From positions 2,418,001 through 2,482,000 of the forward strand of contig NZ_CP091285.1 of the NCBI RefSeq assembly GCF_021650975.2: 64,000 nt of DNA, given 5' to 3'. This document shows positions 9,103 to 18,105 of the stretch, piece after piece (positions within the stretch are counted from its first letter, which is position 1; each line of letters starts with the position of its first letter). Made by a program: the position numbers and the translations under genes. Below the pieces are notes generated by a model. The model was not told the origin of the DNA. It saw nothing but the letters and a program-made list of their open reading frames with translations, and did no database searches. The stretch is from Flavobacterium jumunjinense (lineage in GTDB: Bacteria; Bacteroidota; Bacteroidia; Flavobacteriales; Flavobacteriaceae).

Positions 9103-9151
9103 TACGTATTTATACGTATAAAAAACAGCTTGAATTACGTATAAATACGTA
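9103..9151. promoter_or_regulatory. paired TACGTA dyads (site 3), promoter unclear
   Basis: TACGTATTTATACGTA (9103-9118) and TACGTATAAATACGTA (9136-9151), centres 33 bp apart. Unlike sites 1 and 2, no perfect TTG-N20-TAnnTTTG follows in either direction; rightwards AAGATTTG lies at 9179-9186. The site is about 140 bp upstream of the GG-peptide gene at 8962. A 30-codon ORF at 9187-9279 starts one base after that -7-like element; I do not call it. Confidence 0.55.
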
Positions 9152-9300
9152 CGAATTACATAAAATCAGTTTCTTTTAAAGATTTGATGAATAAAAACTT
9201 ATTTATTTTAAAAATAGAATTAATCTTGCTTTTTTATTGGTTACATAAGTTTTCTAAGGTATTCGTTTCTGCGTTTTAATGATTATAAAATGAAAGTTTA

Positions 9301-9933
9301 CTATCTTATTTTCCTAAAAATATATAAATCTGCTGTTGTTGTGTATCCAATTCCTTTTTGAGAATTAATTAACGATGTTATTGTAATGTTTTGTTTCTTT
9401 TTTGGAATGAAATAAGAGGAGAGATTTTCTTCAGAAATTTTATTTTTTCTATCACAATTTATTGTTGCAATAAGTGTAAAATTGTCATCTAAATACGCTA
9501 CTCCTGCATCTGCATGGCTGTTATTTACTAATAAAAGGCCTCCTATTTTTAAATATTTTTTGCACGGTTGGGAAATGATTCCTCCATAATGGGATATTAA
9601 TAAATCAAAAGACTCTTTTGCTAAAGGTAATGGACTGTTGTAGTTTTGGCCAAAAAACTGAATAGTAGTATCTTCTTGATACTTTTTTCTATTTATTGCC
9701 ATCTCATTAACAAATTCCATCTCTTCAAAAAAAGATAATGCTCCCTTGTCACTATCTATATATGTAGTTTTTGGAAAAATAAAAGAAGGTGTAATATGTG
9801 CAAAACTACCAGGATATAAAACACTTTCAATAGCATACTTTGCCTTTAATGCTGTAAAAATCTCTTCTCTTTCAAAGTTACGGTCAATATAATATTTTTT
9901 ATAGAGCGCTTCCATTTTGTCTTTTTTAATCAT
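9301..9933 (-). CDS. methyltransferase-like protein, function unknown
   Basis: 210 residues from the ATG at 9933 (MIKKDKMEALYKKYYI). A longer in-frame start at 9987 would overlap the inverted repeat in the divergent promoter region and is less likely. YPGSFAHITPSFIFPKTTYIDSDKG, SFDLLISHYGG and KYLKIGGLLLVNNSH resemble motifs I, IV and V of class I SAM-dependent methyltransferases, but the glycine-rich loop is atypical. Divergent from the TetR gene, which may control it. Confidence 0.55.
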   Translation of the reverse strand: MIKKDKMEALYKKYYIDRNFEREEIFTALKAKYAIESVLYPGSFAHITPSFIFPKTTYIDSDKGALSFFEEMEFVNEMAINRKKYQEDTTIQFFGQNYNSPLPLAKESFDLLISHYGGIISQPCKKYLKIGGLLLVNNSHADAGVAYLDDNFTLIATINCDRKNKISEENLSSYFIPKKKQNITITSLINSQKGIGYTTTADLYIFRKIR

Positions 9934-9962
9934 AATAATACTTTTTAGTTTGAAAAATAACA

Positions 9963-9985
9963 TATATTTGTCGCAAAAATACGAC
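9963..9985 (+). promoter_or_regulatory. promoter and inverted-repeat operator of the TetR gene
   Basis: TATATTTG (9963-9970) is a -7 element pointing at the TetR gene. It overlaps the inverted repeat GTCGCAAAAATACGAC (9970-9985, arms GTCG/CGAC), well placed for autoregulation and for control of the divergent gene. Confidence 0.55.
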
Positions 9986-10005
9986 ATTAGTCTTTAAATT
10001 GAGAA

Positions 10006-10542
10006 ATGAAAACAAAAAATATTTTAATCGAATCGGCTATCGAAGCGCTAAATGAAGATCAATCATGTAATATGGATGTAATTGCTGATAAAGCGAGGGT
10101 GTCGAGGAGAACACTTCATCGTTATTTTAGTTCCAGAGAACAAATGATTAAAGAATGTGTAGCAACTATTATGTCGAATATGCTTGTTGATGTAAAAAGA
10201 GTTCTTGAAACTGAGAAAACGGCAATTAATCAACTACAACAAATGTTTGAAGACGATATTAAGAAAGGGCAACATTTTGAGTTTTGTAAAAAATTTGCAG
10301 ATGAATTCATGGAAGAAAAAACAAAAGCAGAATTTAAAGAAATGGGAATCTTGTTTTATAAACTTTTAGATAAATTGAAATCACTAGGAATTATTGATGT
10401 GCAACTTTCTAATGAATGGTTGTCTTATGTCTGGATGGGAATAGTAAGAAGTACTAATCAAGCATTAAAAGATGGAATTATTGCTCCAAAAAAAGCGAAT
10501 GAGTTAGCATGGAAAGCTTTTTCTAGTGGAGTTGTAATTTAG
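10006..10542 (+). CDS. TetR/AcrR-family transcriptional regulator
   Basis: 178 residues. N-terminal HTH at about 3-48 (IESAIEALNEDQSCNMDVIADKARVS with recognition helix RRTLHRYFSSREQMI), followed by an all-helical ligand-binding domain. A flavoprotein gene follows 55 bases downstream on the same strand and is a plausible target. The ligand cannot be inferred. Confidence 0.88.
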   Translation: MKTKNILIESAIEALNEDQSCNMDVIADKARVSRRTLHRYFSSREQMIKECVATIMSNMLVDVKRVLETEKTAINQLQQMFEDDIKKGQHFEFCKKFADEFMEEKTKAEFKEMGILFYKLLDKLKSLGIIDVQLSNEWLSYVWMGIVRSTNQALKDGIIAPKKANELAWKAFSSGVVI

Positions 10543-10597
10543 TAGAACATTAGTGAATAGTAATTGGTTTAAGTTCGATTTTTTGTTTGTATAAAAT

Positions 10598-11539
10598 GTG
10601 AAAAATAATGATAACATGATAAATAATATAGAATTAGATGTAGTTATTGTTGGTGGTGGACCAGCAGGAATGAGCGCAGCCTTAGTATTGGGAAGAGGGT
10701 TGATGAAAACGGTTATAATAAATGAAGAGAAACCAAGAAATTTAATCACGCAAGCATCTCACGGAATTCTTACTCGCGACGGATTTCATCCAAGTGAGTT
10801 TCTTGAAATTGCAAAAAGGCAATTGGAGCAATACAAAACTGTGACATATAAAAAAGATAGTGTTGTTCAAGTTAAAAAAAATGAATTGGGTTATAAAGTA
10901 AAGACAAATGAGGGTGATGTTTTTGTTGCTAAACGAATTTTATTCGCAACTGGGTATAAAGATAATTTAGCAGCTATTAATCTTAATGGAATAGAAGCGG
11001 TATATGGAAAAACAGTATTTCCATGTCCTTTTTGTGATGGATGGGAAAGAAAAAATGAATCATTAGCCTTGTTTGGAAGTGAAGAAGGAGTAGGGCATTT
11101 TGCAAAAATAATTAGTAATTGGACAAACGATTTAATTGTATTTACTAACGATAAAAAACCAATTGGTAGTGCAGAGAAAGAGACTTTAAAGAGAAATAAT
11201 ATTAAGGTTGTAGAAGAGAAAATAGAAACATTAATTTCAGAAAATGGATGTCTTAAAGAAGTAAGGCTTATTAATGGAGAAAGTATAAAAAGAACAGGTG
11301 GATTTCTGTTTAGTACAGGTGAAAAGCAAGCAACAGATATTCCTGAAAAATTAGGGGTAGAAGTATCTGAAATAAGAACGTATCAAGCAAACGATTGGGG
11401 AAAAACAACAATTGAGGGGATTTATGTAATTGGAGATGCAAAAAATAATTTTACAGGAATCATTGGTGCTGCATCAGAAGGTTCTCTAGTTGCGGAAATG
11501 ATTATATATGAAATTATTGAAGAACGCTGGTTGAGTTAA
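10598..11539 (+). CDS. thioredoxin-reductase-like NAD(P)/FAD oxidoreductase
   Basis: 313 residues from GTG at 10598; the ATG at 10616 (codon 7) is an equally good start. FAD-binding GGGPAG near residues 19-24, redox pair CPFC (Cys143, Cys146) in the thioredoxin-reductase position, a second nucleotide-binding part around ALFGSEEGVG, and a C-terminal FAD motif IYVIGDAKNN. The family includes oxidoreductases without thioredoxin activity, so the substrate is open. It is probably co-regulated with the TetR gene upstream. It is the last intact host gene before element A. Confidence 0.88.
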   Translation: MKNNDNMINNIELDVVIVGGGPAGMSAALVLGRGLMKTVIINEEKPRNLITQASHGILTRDGFHPSEFLEIAKRQLEQYKTVTYKKDSVVQVKKNELGYKVKTNEGDVFVAKRILFATGYKDNLAAINLNGIEAVYGKTVFPCPFCDGWERKNESLALFGSEEGVGHFAKIISNWTNDLIVFTNDKKPIGSAEKETLKRNNIKVVEEKIETLISENGCLKEVRLINGESIKRTGGFLFSTGEKQATDIPEKLGVEVSEIRTYQANDWGKTTIEGIYVIGDAKNNFTGIIGAASEGSLVAEMIIYEIIEERWLS

Positions 11540-11639
11540 CAGTAGGAGATAGTGTTTTTTAGTATTTCATAAGCTTTAATAATTAGAATTATGTGAGTAG
11601 CTTTTTTTAGTTAATCTAGAGTTTCTAAATTCTCTTCCT

Positions 11640-11800
11640 CCATACTTTCTTTTTTTTACTTTGTAGAAAGTAATCAAATCATCTCTTGTTTTATCTCTTT
11701 TGCAACAAACATTGAATAAGAATAAAACTGAAAAATATGAATAAAGCCATTCCAATGATTAGCTTATATCGCTTTGCGATGCTAATTTTTATAAACCATT
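11640..11800. pseudogene. fragments of repressor and early genes
   Basis: 11660-11712 matches the minus-strand repressor gene at about 19393-19445 (shared words TTTGTAGAAAG and ATCTCTTTTGCAACA). 11737-11800 matches the start of the gene at 20105 (ATTCCAAT, then a shared ATCGCTTTG) but its frame is broken after about 24 codons. These remnants show that element A once had the same control region as element B. Confidence 0.65.
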
Positions 11801-11814
11801 TAAATTTATAAACC

Positions 11815-12012
11815 ATGTTTGCAGAAACCGTATATACTATATATAAAAGCTTGCCCGAAGCAGAGAAGACACGCTTTATTGCGATGTTGAAAAAAGAATT
11901 GAAAGTAAAAGAAAAACCAAGGAAAAAGAAAGCGAGTGATGTTAAGAGTAAAGAGGAGTATTTAGATATTGTCTATAGAATTTTGTCAAACAGAAAAAAA
12001 CGCACTAACTAA
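11815..12012 (+). CDS. small helical early protein, element A copy
   Basis: 65 residues, MFAETVYTIYKSLPEAEKTR..., clearly homologous to the 67-residue protein at 20675-20878 (same MFAETV.TIYKSLP start, KEKPRKKKASDV middle and EEYLDI end). Charged, probably helical; function unknown. It still has an intact frame although the element around it is degraded. Confidence 0.6.
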   Translation: MFAETVYTIYKSLPEAEKTRFIAMLKKELKVKEKPRKKKASDVKSKEEYLDIVYRILSNRKKRTN

Positions 12013-12137
12013 TAATGCACACCCTAACGATTCGTAAGTTTTTTTGTGTTTATTTCCTTGACGTTGAGGATACATAATTTGAGCTAATTAGTTTTTACTT
12101 CCGAAAATCAATCATCAATCAAAAAACGTAATCAATT

Positions 12138-12284
12138 ATGAGTATAAAACGAGTAAGTAAAAAAGAAGCATTAACCTCATGCGGAACAAAACTAAAGAAA
12201 GGCTACAAATATGTAAAAGGTGGAGGTGTGGTTAAAGTAACCGCTAAAAAGAAAGCCAAATCTAAGAAAAGTAAATTTTCTTAA
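12138..12284 (+). CDS. small basic protein, element A copy
   Basis: 48 residues, MSIKRVSKKEALTSCGT..., Lys-rich, nearly identical to the 45-residue last gene of the intact element at 38024-38161. Likely nucleic-acid binding by composition only. Followed by the same type of terminator as in element B. Confidence 0.6.
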   Translation: MSIKRVSKKEALTSCGTKLKKGYKYVKGGGVVKVTAKKKAKSKKSKFS

Positions 12285-12288
12285 TGCT

Positions 12289-12327
12289 AAAAAAACTGTT
12301 GCAATTTTTGTTGCAACGGTTTTTTTG
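12289..12327 (+). terminator. terminator built from GTTGCAA arms
   Basis: AAACTGTTGCAA / TTGCAACGGTTT hairpin plus T tract, the counterpart of the one at 38178-38214. From 12328 to 12649 I see nothing beyond AT-rich sequence and the upstream region of the next peptide gene. Confidence 0.8.
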
Positions 12328-12649
12328 TTAAGTTGGATTTAGAATTAGTTACTTTTTAGTGGTTGTTGTGTATTATACCTTGTACTAATAAGATTTAAGT
12401 TGTAAAATTTTGTAGGTAGCCTTTTAAATAGTTTGCAAAATCCGAAGGATAAAACTTTTAAAAATAGTGATTATTAGAAACGTTAATATTTTTGGTGTTA
12501 AAAGCGCCTATTTTGTTAAATATCAGAAGTTTAATGGTGGTATTGATTTAGTTTTATTATTTTTATAACTATACATTCCCTGTACAGGAGCAGTCTAAAT
12601 CTCAACAGACTTTACTATTTTGAGAATAATAATAAAAAAATAAAATATC

Positions 12650-12877
12650 ATGTTAAATAAAATTTCTGAGTTATCGGGAGTAAAAGTCCTTGATAAAAGT
12701 AAACAAAAAAACATATTAGGTGGAGACCCCATTTTTATACCAGCAAAGCGTTGTGCTTATGATAATTATAGTGCACTTATTGAAGGTTGTGCAGTACAAC
12801 CGCCTGATAATTCTACTCAGCTGCCCACTTGTATTTATATTTGTGAGAACGGACGATGGGTAAAACATCCCTATTGA
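12650..12877 (+). CDS. GG-leader secreted peptide
   Basis: 75 residues. Leader MLNKISELSGVKVLDKSKQKNILGG with double glycine at 24-25; mature part of about 50 residues with four cysteines (RCAYD, GCAV, TCIYICENG makes five in all counting both of the last pair). Leader similar to the peptide at 8962 (LNKSEQKVVFGG versus LDKSKQKNILGG). Probably exported and cleaved by a peptidase-containing ABC transporter not present here. It sits as cargo within element A. Confidence 0.65.
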   Translation: MLNKISELSGVKVLDKSKQKNILGGDPIFIPAKRCAYDNYSALIEGCAVQPPDNSTQLPTCIYICENGRWVKHPY

Positions 12878-13229
12878 TATAGATTAATTAATTAAGACTT
12901 GTGAGTACGATTTTGTATTCATAAGCCTTTTTGTAGTTAAAAAGTATTCTAATTTGCTAGTTAATTTAGTTAGTTATATGTGACCCTAGCAACACTATGT
13001 TTTATAAAATTCATAGCTTGAATATAATTTTTCAATATTTTCAGAACTGTATTTTTCGATTTCTATATTTTGTTTTAAAAAATATTCAAAATCAAGTTCT
13101 GAAATAACTCTTTTGTAGCTTTATCTTCAAAGTTTAGTTTTCATTTAGAGAGGGTTTACGTCTATAAATAATACTTTTACGGTTTTTAGTAATGAGGCTG
13201 AAAAGTTTTGAATTTGTCGTTATGAAGTT
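12878..13229. other. intergenic, no gene recognised
   Basis: Several hundred AT-rich bases with no credible ORF. A phrase 'ttacggtttttagtaatg' at about 13178 recurs at 15400 and 41770 near the integrase ends, so it is element sequence. Confidence 0.5.
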
Positions 13230-13356
13230 ATGTTTAAAGATAATGGGTGTTTCATTCAACCTAACTCATCTTTTTGCAAACCACCGAGTACGTGAACCGT
13301 ACGCTTGGTGGTGTGATGCGTACTCTGTCAGTTACTAACAGAGCCGTCTACTCATA
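13230..13356 (+). ncRNA. group II intron 3' end relic (domains V-VI), element A copy
   Basis: 13280-13312 folds as a domain V: lower stem ACCACCGA/TTGGTGGT, two-base bulge GC, upper stem GTACG/CGTAC with loop TGAAC. 13313-13355 follows as a domain VI-like hairpin (CTCTGT/ACAGAG) ending CGTCTACTC, the typical 3' end. In this copy the catalytic triad is CAC rather than CGC, which suggests decay. No reverse transcriptase or 5' intron half is present. Confidence 0.5.
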
Positions 13357-13433
13357 TCTTTGTGAGTAATATAAATCTATAAGCGGAAGCAATAAATCTA
13401 AATAGGGTAGGAAACTGTCTAAATGATTATAAC

Positions 13434-13467
13434 AAAAAGACTTATTGCGTGAGCAATAAGTCTTTTT
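13434..13467. terminator. strong bidirectional terminator
   Basis: AAAAAGACTTATTGC / GCAATAAGTCTTTTT, 15-bp perfect stem with loop GTGA. 13468-13627 holds a cassette-junction-like stretch (TAGCAATTAATTATACAC at about 13593) and no gene. Confidence 0.8.
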
Positions 13468-13627
13468 GTTTTTAACTTTTTTTGAACATTTTATAAATTA
13501 TACTTACGCTTCTTTAAACTTTATGCCACTAAATTGATTGTATTACGGACTATTAGAATATTCCGCAGGAATGTTCGTAAGTCGGCAGTGACCTAGCAAT
13601 TAATTATACACGGCTTGTGTGTAGGCT

Positions 13628-15183
13628 TTACTTTATTATTTTAATTGTTTGTATTAAATCGTCTTTTTCAATCTTTAAAAAATATACTCCTTTTGATAAT
13701 TCTTCTAAATTTATTGTATTCAAATTGTTTTTTAAATTTCCTGTCTTACTAGTTTTTCCACTAATTTGGAATATTGAAAACTTACTATTCTTTAGTTTAT
13801 CTTTAATTTTTATATTTAAATAATTGTTAACTGGATTTGGATAAAATTGAATATTTATATCAACGAAATTGTTTTCATCTGTACTTAATGATTGATTATA
13901 GAGTTTAGCTAAACCATTAAAAGCTCCAATCCACTTTATTCCATTATTATCAATATTTAGAGATAAAATGCTATTGTCTGGTAAATCAGAATTTGATGTT
14001 AGATATGAATTGCATTCGCTGAAATTCAGTAAGCCACCATTACTACATTCTTGATTAGCACCAATCCAAATATTACTATTTACATCTATTGCTAAAGAAG
14101 TTGTTTGACAGTCAAGTAAGCAAGAATTATTAGAGCCTAAATAGTTGAAGTATTCCCAATTACTGCCATCAAAACTTTTTATACCATATCCAGCACTCAT
14201 CCATTTTTTATTGTTGCTATCAATTCTTAATGAATTTGAACCACCAAACCAATTTCCAACTGAATTGTCATTATAGATGTTCCAAGTATTACCAGTAAAT
14301 TCTACTAATTCATTTGCTGTTGCTAACCAAACATTGTTATTGTGGTCGATTGCGATTGAAACAATTGAATTAGTTGGTAAATTTGAGTTAGTTGTATTAT
14401 AATTAGTCCAATTAGTTCCGTCAAATTTTGTTAGACCTGACGATGTTCCAATCCAAACATTTCCATTATTATCATTAGTAACACAATTAATTTGGTTGTT
14501 TGGTAAATCAGAATTTGATGTTGTAAAATTTACCCAATCTGTATCATCAAATTTTATTATACCATTTTGCCAAATTCCAAGCCATTTATTATTGAGATTA
14601 TCAATGGAAATATCAATAATATGGTCTGTGAAAATATTTGTATAAAAAGTATAATCATAATTAAAATCCATTTGTCCTGAAAATGTTTCTTGATGAACTA
14701 TATCACTTGTATTTGAATTATAAAAAATCATATCGACAGAAGATGAATCTTCAATATAATATTCTATTTGAAAGTCAGTCGCATTACTTGGTATTTCTAT
14801 AGTAAGTAAGTTAGTTGAATAGTCGTGATCTGAATTTATAGTTCTTTTGAGCCATCTGAAAAATGAATTAAAGTTGTTGCATAAACAGAAACCCAACTTT
14901 GTAAAACTCCTGTTGTGAATTCTATTTTATGAATATCAGTTGTGCCTTGTGAATTAGTAGTGTTAAATATTGTCCAATTTGTATCATCAAATTTTGCAAT
15001 TCCAGCACTACCATTGTTAAACCAAGAAGCAATCCATTTATTTCCTTCGCTATCAAATTCAATATCACTGATAACATTGAATGATAAATCAGAATTTAAG
15101 GTATTGTAAATAGTCCAATTTTCTTGTGATAACACAGAATTTGAAATAATGAATATTAAAATAATTAAGTAATTTTTGTTCAT
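13628..15183 (-). pseudogene. secreted T9SS propeller protein with one frameshift
   Basis: The N-terminal part (14836-15183) has a signal peptide and 'W..Y.T.NS.L' regulator-propeller repeats. The C-terminal part (13628-14896) continues these repeats (for example NSDLPNNQINCVTNDNNGNVWIG) and ends in a type A T9SS sorting domain (FYPNPVNNYLNIK ... GVYFLKI). The two frames meet near 14840: HFSDGSK in one frame is followed by RTINSDHDYSTN in the other, so a single-base change splits a gene of about 515 residues. It could be a mutation, a phase-variable A run or a sequencing error. Cargo of element A. Confidence 0.75.
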
Positions 15184-15274
15184 AGTACGTTTTTTTTTTT
15201 AGCTTACACACAACTTGTTTATATGTATGACAAGCGTCATTCTTTATTTTAAACTATCCTTTTAAAACTTGCAA

Positions 15275-15323
15275 TGCGTATAAATACGTAATTTTGCCTG
15301 TTTTTCGTACGTATTTATTCGTA
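15275..15323 (-). promoter_or_regulatory. paired TACGTA dyads (site 4), promoter decayed
   Basis: TGCGTATAAATACGTA (15275-15290) and TACGTATTTATTCGTA (15308-15323), each with one mismatch, centres 33 bp apart. Leftwards a TTG abuts the dyad, but the -7 element present in the right copy (TAAATTTG) is changed here. It faces the frameshifted T9SS gene. Confidence 0.6.
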
Positions 15324-15440
15324 GAGAAGGTTTATTTATTTAAAAAGTACTGTTTTGCTTTTATTGTTTTTGTAAAAATAAAGAGAAAGTAAATAGTAAT
15401 TTTACGGTTTTTAGTAATGGGGTTAAAAAAATAACTTTTT

Positions 15441-16658
15441 TTACATTTTATCAAGAAGTTCACTGTAGTCATCAGGTAAAGCGGCATCGATATCTCTAAG
15501 GTACTTATCAAGAGCTGTCATCGTAGTGTGCCCAGTAATAAGCATCAATTTGCTTTTTGCTTCAAATGGAGTTGAATCTTTTACTAACTCGTTGTATAGT
15601 TTAGTAATATAAGTATGTCTGAAGGAGTAGAGTCCGTAATCTTTTCCAAGTCCTAGGGGTTTCTATACAACATCATTAAAACGTTTAGAAAAATAATCTC
15701 TTTTGTTTGTTTCTTTAGTGTCCCAAGTATCTCCAATTTTATTAGGAGTAAATAAAAAAATAATTTTGATCCAGGTCTTTTAAGTCAGGTAGTCTTTTAA
15801 TAAGGATTTCAGGAATTATTTTTACTTTATCAATTTTGTTTTTAGCTTTCACGAAAAGCTTTTGTTCTTCAATATTGATGTCTTTTAGTCTTAAGCGTAC
15901 TACTTCTACAGGTCTAAGGAAGTTAAAAGAAATAAATTGAACAAAAAGTTTTAAAATAGGATCTTCATTGAGTTTCTCAAATATTGCAGCTTCTTGTTTT
16001 TTAGAGTAAGTTTTGTTTCTTTCTGGAGTTGCTTTAAGAACGTTTATTTTACTTATGAAATTTATTGTTACAATTTCATTATCTTCTAATGTTTTGTAAA
16101 GCATTGATAAGCAAATTCTCGTGTTGTTTCTGTTTCTAGGGGAACTTTCTTCAAGAACATGATTTAAGTAAACAATGACTATCTTTTTTGTAATAAAATT
16201 GATAGTACTGTTTTCGTTGAGTCCTGTGTTTTCAAACAGCCATTTTTTAAATCGAGTAACCCTGCTTTTAAAGTCGGAGAAACTTTTTTCGGCCAATACT
16301 GATTTTTTTATCTCAAGTACTAAATCGAAAGATTCTTTTATGGTGTGTTTGTTTTTATTTTCGAGAATGTCAGAGTAGGGGTTAAATCCGTTTTTAAGGA
16401 TCTTCTCTATTGCTATACAAAGATTTTAGCGGCTTCTTTTCGTTCTCTTAAGGTATTGTATTTGTTTATACCAACATAAACAGGAGTTTGTCTTTCGAGT
16501 TTATTTGTAATAGGGTTTCTGAAGGAGTAATAGATATACCAGCGTTTATTTAAATCGCCTTTAGCATTGTAAATTTTTGGTTCTGTGTAGTCTTTCAAAA
16601 TTTTAAAATCGTATGCATTTTTGTATGCATTTTGTAAAATCTCTTTAGTAATAGACAT
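15441..16658 (-). pseudogene. broken tyrosine recombinase (integrase) of element A
   Basis: Aligns along its whole length with the intact integrase at 41809-43026. Three lesions are visible: one base missing at about 16427 (after AAKIFV), one extra A at about 15757, and a TAG at about 15667 where the intact copy has AAG (DVVKKPLG). The catalytic tail ending LLDKM is still recognisable. It is certainly non-functional. Confidence 0.93.
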
Positions 16659-16664
16659 AAAAAA

Positions 16665-16690
16665 GCGGTTTTAAATTGCTTTAAAACCGC
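16665..16690 (-). terminator. hairpin between tRNA-fMet genes and integrase (left copy)
   Basis: GCGGTTTTAA / TTAAAACCGC with six T on the minus strand, directly before the integrase ATG at 16658. Same as at 43033-43058. Confidence 0.75.
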
Positions 16691-16721
16691 ATAAAATTTA
16701 TTTTTTTTTGCCTTTGCTTAG

Positions 16722-16794
16722 TAGCGGGAACAGGACTCGAACCTGTGACCTTTGGGTTATGAGCCCAACGAGCTGCCTACTGCTCTATCCCGCG
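16722..16794 (-). tRNA. initiator tRNA-Met (CAU)
   Basis: 73 nt without CCA. Anticodon loop CTCATAA, three G-C pairs next to it (GGG/CCC) and an unpaired first base pair (C1 opposite T72), the marks of an initiator tRNA. First of two intact copies left of element B. Confidence 0.92.
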
Positions 16795-16823
16795 ATATAC
16801 TTGCGTTTCAATAAATAACTTAG

Positions 16824-16896
16824 TAGCGGGAACAGGACTCGAACCTGTGACCTTTGGGTTATGAGCCCAACGAGCTGCCTACTGCTCTATCCCGCG
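16824..16896 (-). tRNA. initiator tRNA-Met (CAU)
   Basis: Second intact left copy, identical to the first by eye. Confidence 0.92.
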
Positions 16897-16929
16897 ATGT
16901 ACGTTTTGTATTCTCAATAAATAACTTAG

Positions 16930-16971
16930 TAGCGGGAACAGGACTCGAACCTGTGACCTTCGGGTTATGAG
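16930..16971 (-). pseudogene. 3' half of a tRNA-fMet gene: left attachment junction
   Basis: Matches the third tRNA of the right array (TTCGGG variant) from its 3' end to the anticodon loop and stops at GGGTTATGAG; 16972 onward is unrelated element sequence. This places the crossover in or near the anticodon loop, as for many tRNA-targeting tyrosine recombinases. Confidence 0.85.
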
Positions 16972-17166
16972 AGATACTATAGTTTGTTAAGTATTGAAAA
17001 CACTAGAGTTTTTAATCGCAATATGTCAATAAAAATAAAAAAAGTATGCGTTTTAGTATGCAATAATTTTTTCAAATATAGGATAATTTTTTCGGATTAA
17101 CTTCTTTGAATAAAACAGTAAAAAAAGCAGTCTGTTTTTTGGTAGTTAATTCTGTAAATCTTCGTA

Positions 17167-17337
17167 CTACTTTTTTTTATTCTCAAAAAAATATAATACG
17201 AAGATATATATCCAACCTAAAATAATTACTATAATATATGGAATATGTGTATCACCTAGAATACCGCTAATTGCTACTAAAGTGATAAGTAAAATTATAA
17301 TTAGGGTATATTTTTTAATAATTTTTTCGTTTTTCAT
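17167..17337 (-). CDS. small two-segment membrane protein
   Basis: 56 residues from the ATG at 17337 (MKNEKIIKKYTLIII...). A longer in-frame start would run back through the terminator of the upstream gene, so I reject it. Two membrane segments separated by GDTHIP. Function unknown; left accessory end of element B. Confidence 0.5.
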   Translation of the reverse strand: MKNEKIIKKYTLIIILLITLVAISGILGDTHIPYIIVIILGWIYIFVLYFFENKKK

Positions 17338-17382
17338 TTTTCGAATATTTCTTGATTTGCATTTTTCTAAATTACTAGTTTT

Positions 17383-17418
17383 AAAAAAAAAAGGCTTTCT
17401 AGTTAAAGAGAGCCTTCT
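17383..17418 (-). terminator. terminator of the outer-membrane-like gene
   Basis: AAGGCT / AGCCTT stem with a long T tract in the minus direction. Confidence 0.65.
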
Positions 17419-17438
17419 TTTAGTATATCTTAATTTTT

Positions 17439-17993
17439 TTAAAACTGATAACCTAATCTTAAACCTAATCTTGGTTGCCAAACATCTACATTAACATTGT
17501 CTATGTCTCCTTTTCCTTTAATTTGCCATTGCCACATAATGCCAGCAAATGGATCTATTGCAAAATTCTTTACTTTGAATTTATATCCAATTTCTGGACT
17601 GAATAATGAGAAATAAGAAAATGTACCTTTAAAACTGCTGAATAAAAAAAGTTTTTCATATTTAATATTACCATAGCTAATATAGTTACCTAAATAAAGA
17701 CCTTTGTTTTCTTGTTTGTTGTTTAAATAGCTTTTTATTCCTGTTTCAATTACAAAACCAGTTCCGTTATCTTTAAAGCTACCTATTTCGTAATCCATAT
17801 TTGCAAAACCTACATTTAGTATATAGCTAGTAAAATGCTTTTTGTCTTCTTTTGATCTTCCTCTTTCAAGGCTTAATCCTAGAGTATTAATGTTTCCTCC
17901 AGAGAAATAGGTTGAAATTGTTATTGGTTCTCTTTTTTGAGCAAAAAATAAAGTTGAGAATAATAGCGTTGTAATAAGTAAAATTTTTTTCAT
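17439..17993 (-). CDS. predicted small outer-membrane beta-barrel protein
   Basis: 184 residues. Signal peptide MKKILLITTLLFSTLFFAQ, then alternating amphipathic strands (GLYLGNYISYGNIKYEKLF, FSPEIGYKFKV) and a C-terminal strand ending in Phe (GLRLGYQF), typical of small DUF3575-like barrels. Its promoter carries paired TACGTA dyads, and the start codon lies about 35 bases after the -7 element. Accessory gene of the element's left end. Confidence 0.65.
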   Translation of the reverse strand: MKKILLITTLLFSTLFFAQKREPITISTYFSGGNINTLGLSLERGRSKEDKKHFTSYILNVGFANMDYEIGSFKDNGTGFVIETGIKSYLNNKQENKGLYLGNYISYGNIKYEKLFLFSSFKGTFSYFSLFSPEIGYKFKVKNFAIDPFAGIMWQWQIKGKGDIDNVNVDVWQPRLGLRLGYQF

Positions 17994-18024
17994 TGTTTTT
18001 GAATATTTATTGATTTGTATTTTT

Positions 18025-18105
18025 CAAAATTACTAGTTTTTATTACTATGAGTCAATACGTATTTATACGTAATTTTCATTGTTTTTTGTACGTATAAAT
18101 ACGTA
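18025..18105 (-). promoter_or_regulatory. paired TACGTA dyads plus promoter (site 5)
   Basis: TACGTATAAATACGTA-type dyads at 18090-18105 (distal) and 18057-18072 (proximal), centres 33 bp apart. On the minus strand TTG abuts the proximal dyad, followed by 21 bp and TAATTTTG (18025-18032). Faces the gene starting at 17993. The rest of 17994-18366 holds only AT-rich spacer and the upstream region of the next peptide gene. Confidence 0.7.

Larger units (their letters stand above)
11600..16971. mobile_element. decayed element A, relative of the element at 16.97-43.34 kb
   Basis: In the same order as in the intact element it holds: a repressor-gene fragment, a fragment of the dsRBD-like gene, the small early gene, the small basic last gene, its GTTGCAAC-containing terminator, the group II intron 3' relic, an inverted cargo gene, a paired TACGTA site, an integrase and tRNA-fMet genes. 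Everything between early and late ends has been deleted. I cannot see a left attachment site. Confidence 0.75.
15204..16971. repeat. left copy of a 1.8-kb direct repeat (integrase plus tRNA-fMet)
   Basis: Matches 41523-43338 almost base for base by eye: leader with TACGTA dyads, integrase, hairpin, two tRNA-fMet genes and the 3' half of a third. The right copy is longer mainly because of about 50 extra bases between two GTATGAC palindromes. Confidence 0.85.

Noticed and set aside
9187..9279. 30-codon ORF after the site 3 dyads
   Set aside because: No proper -7 element or leader, low-complexity hydrophobic translation, no support from context.
13617..13823. Plus-strand ORF opposite the T9SS gene end
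   Set aside because: Hydrophobic shadow of the antisense strand with no start context.
17338..17481. Longer start for the small membrane protein at 17167
   Set aside because: The extension crosses the terminator of the upstream gene and has a composition unlike a protein start.
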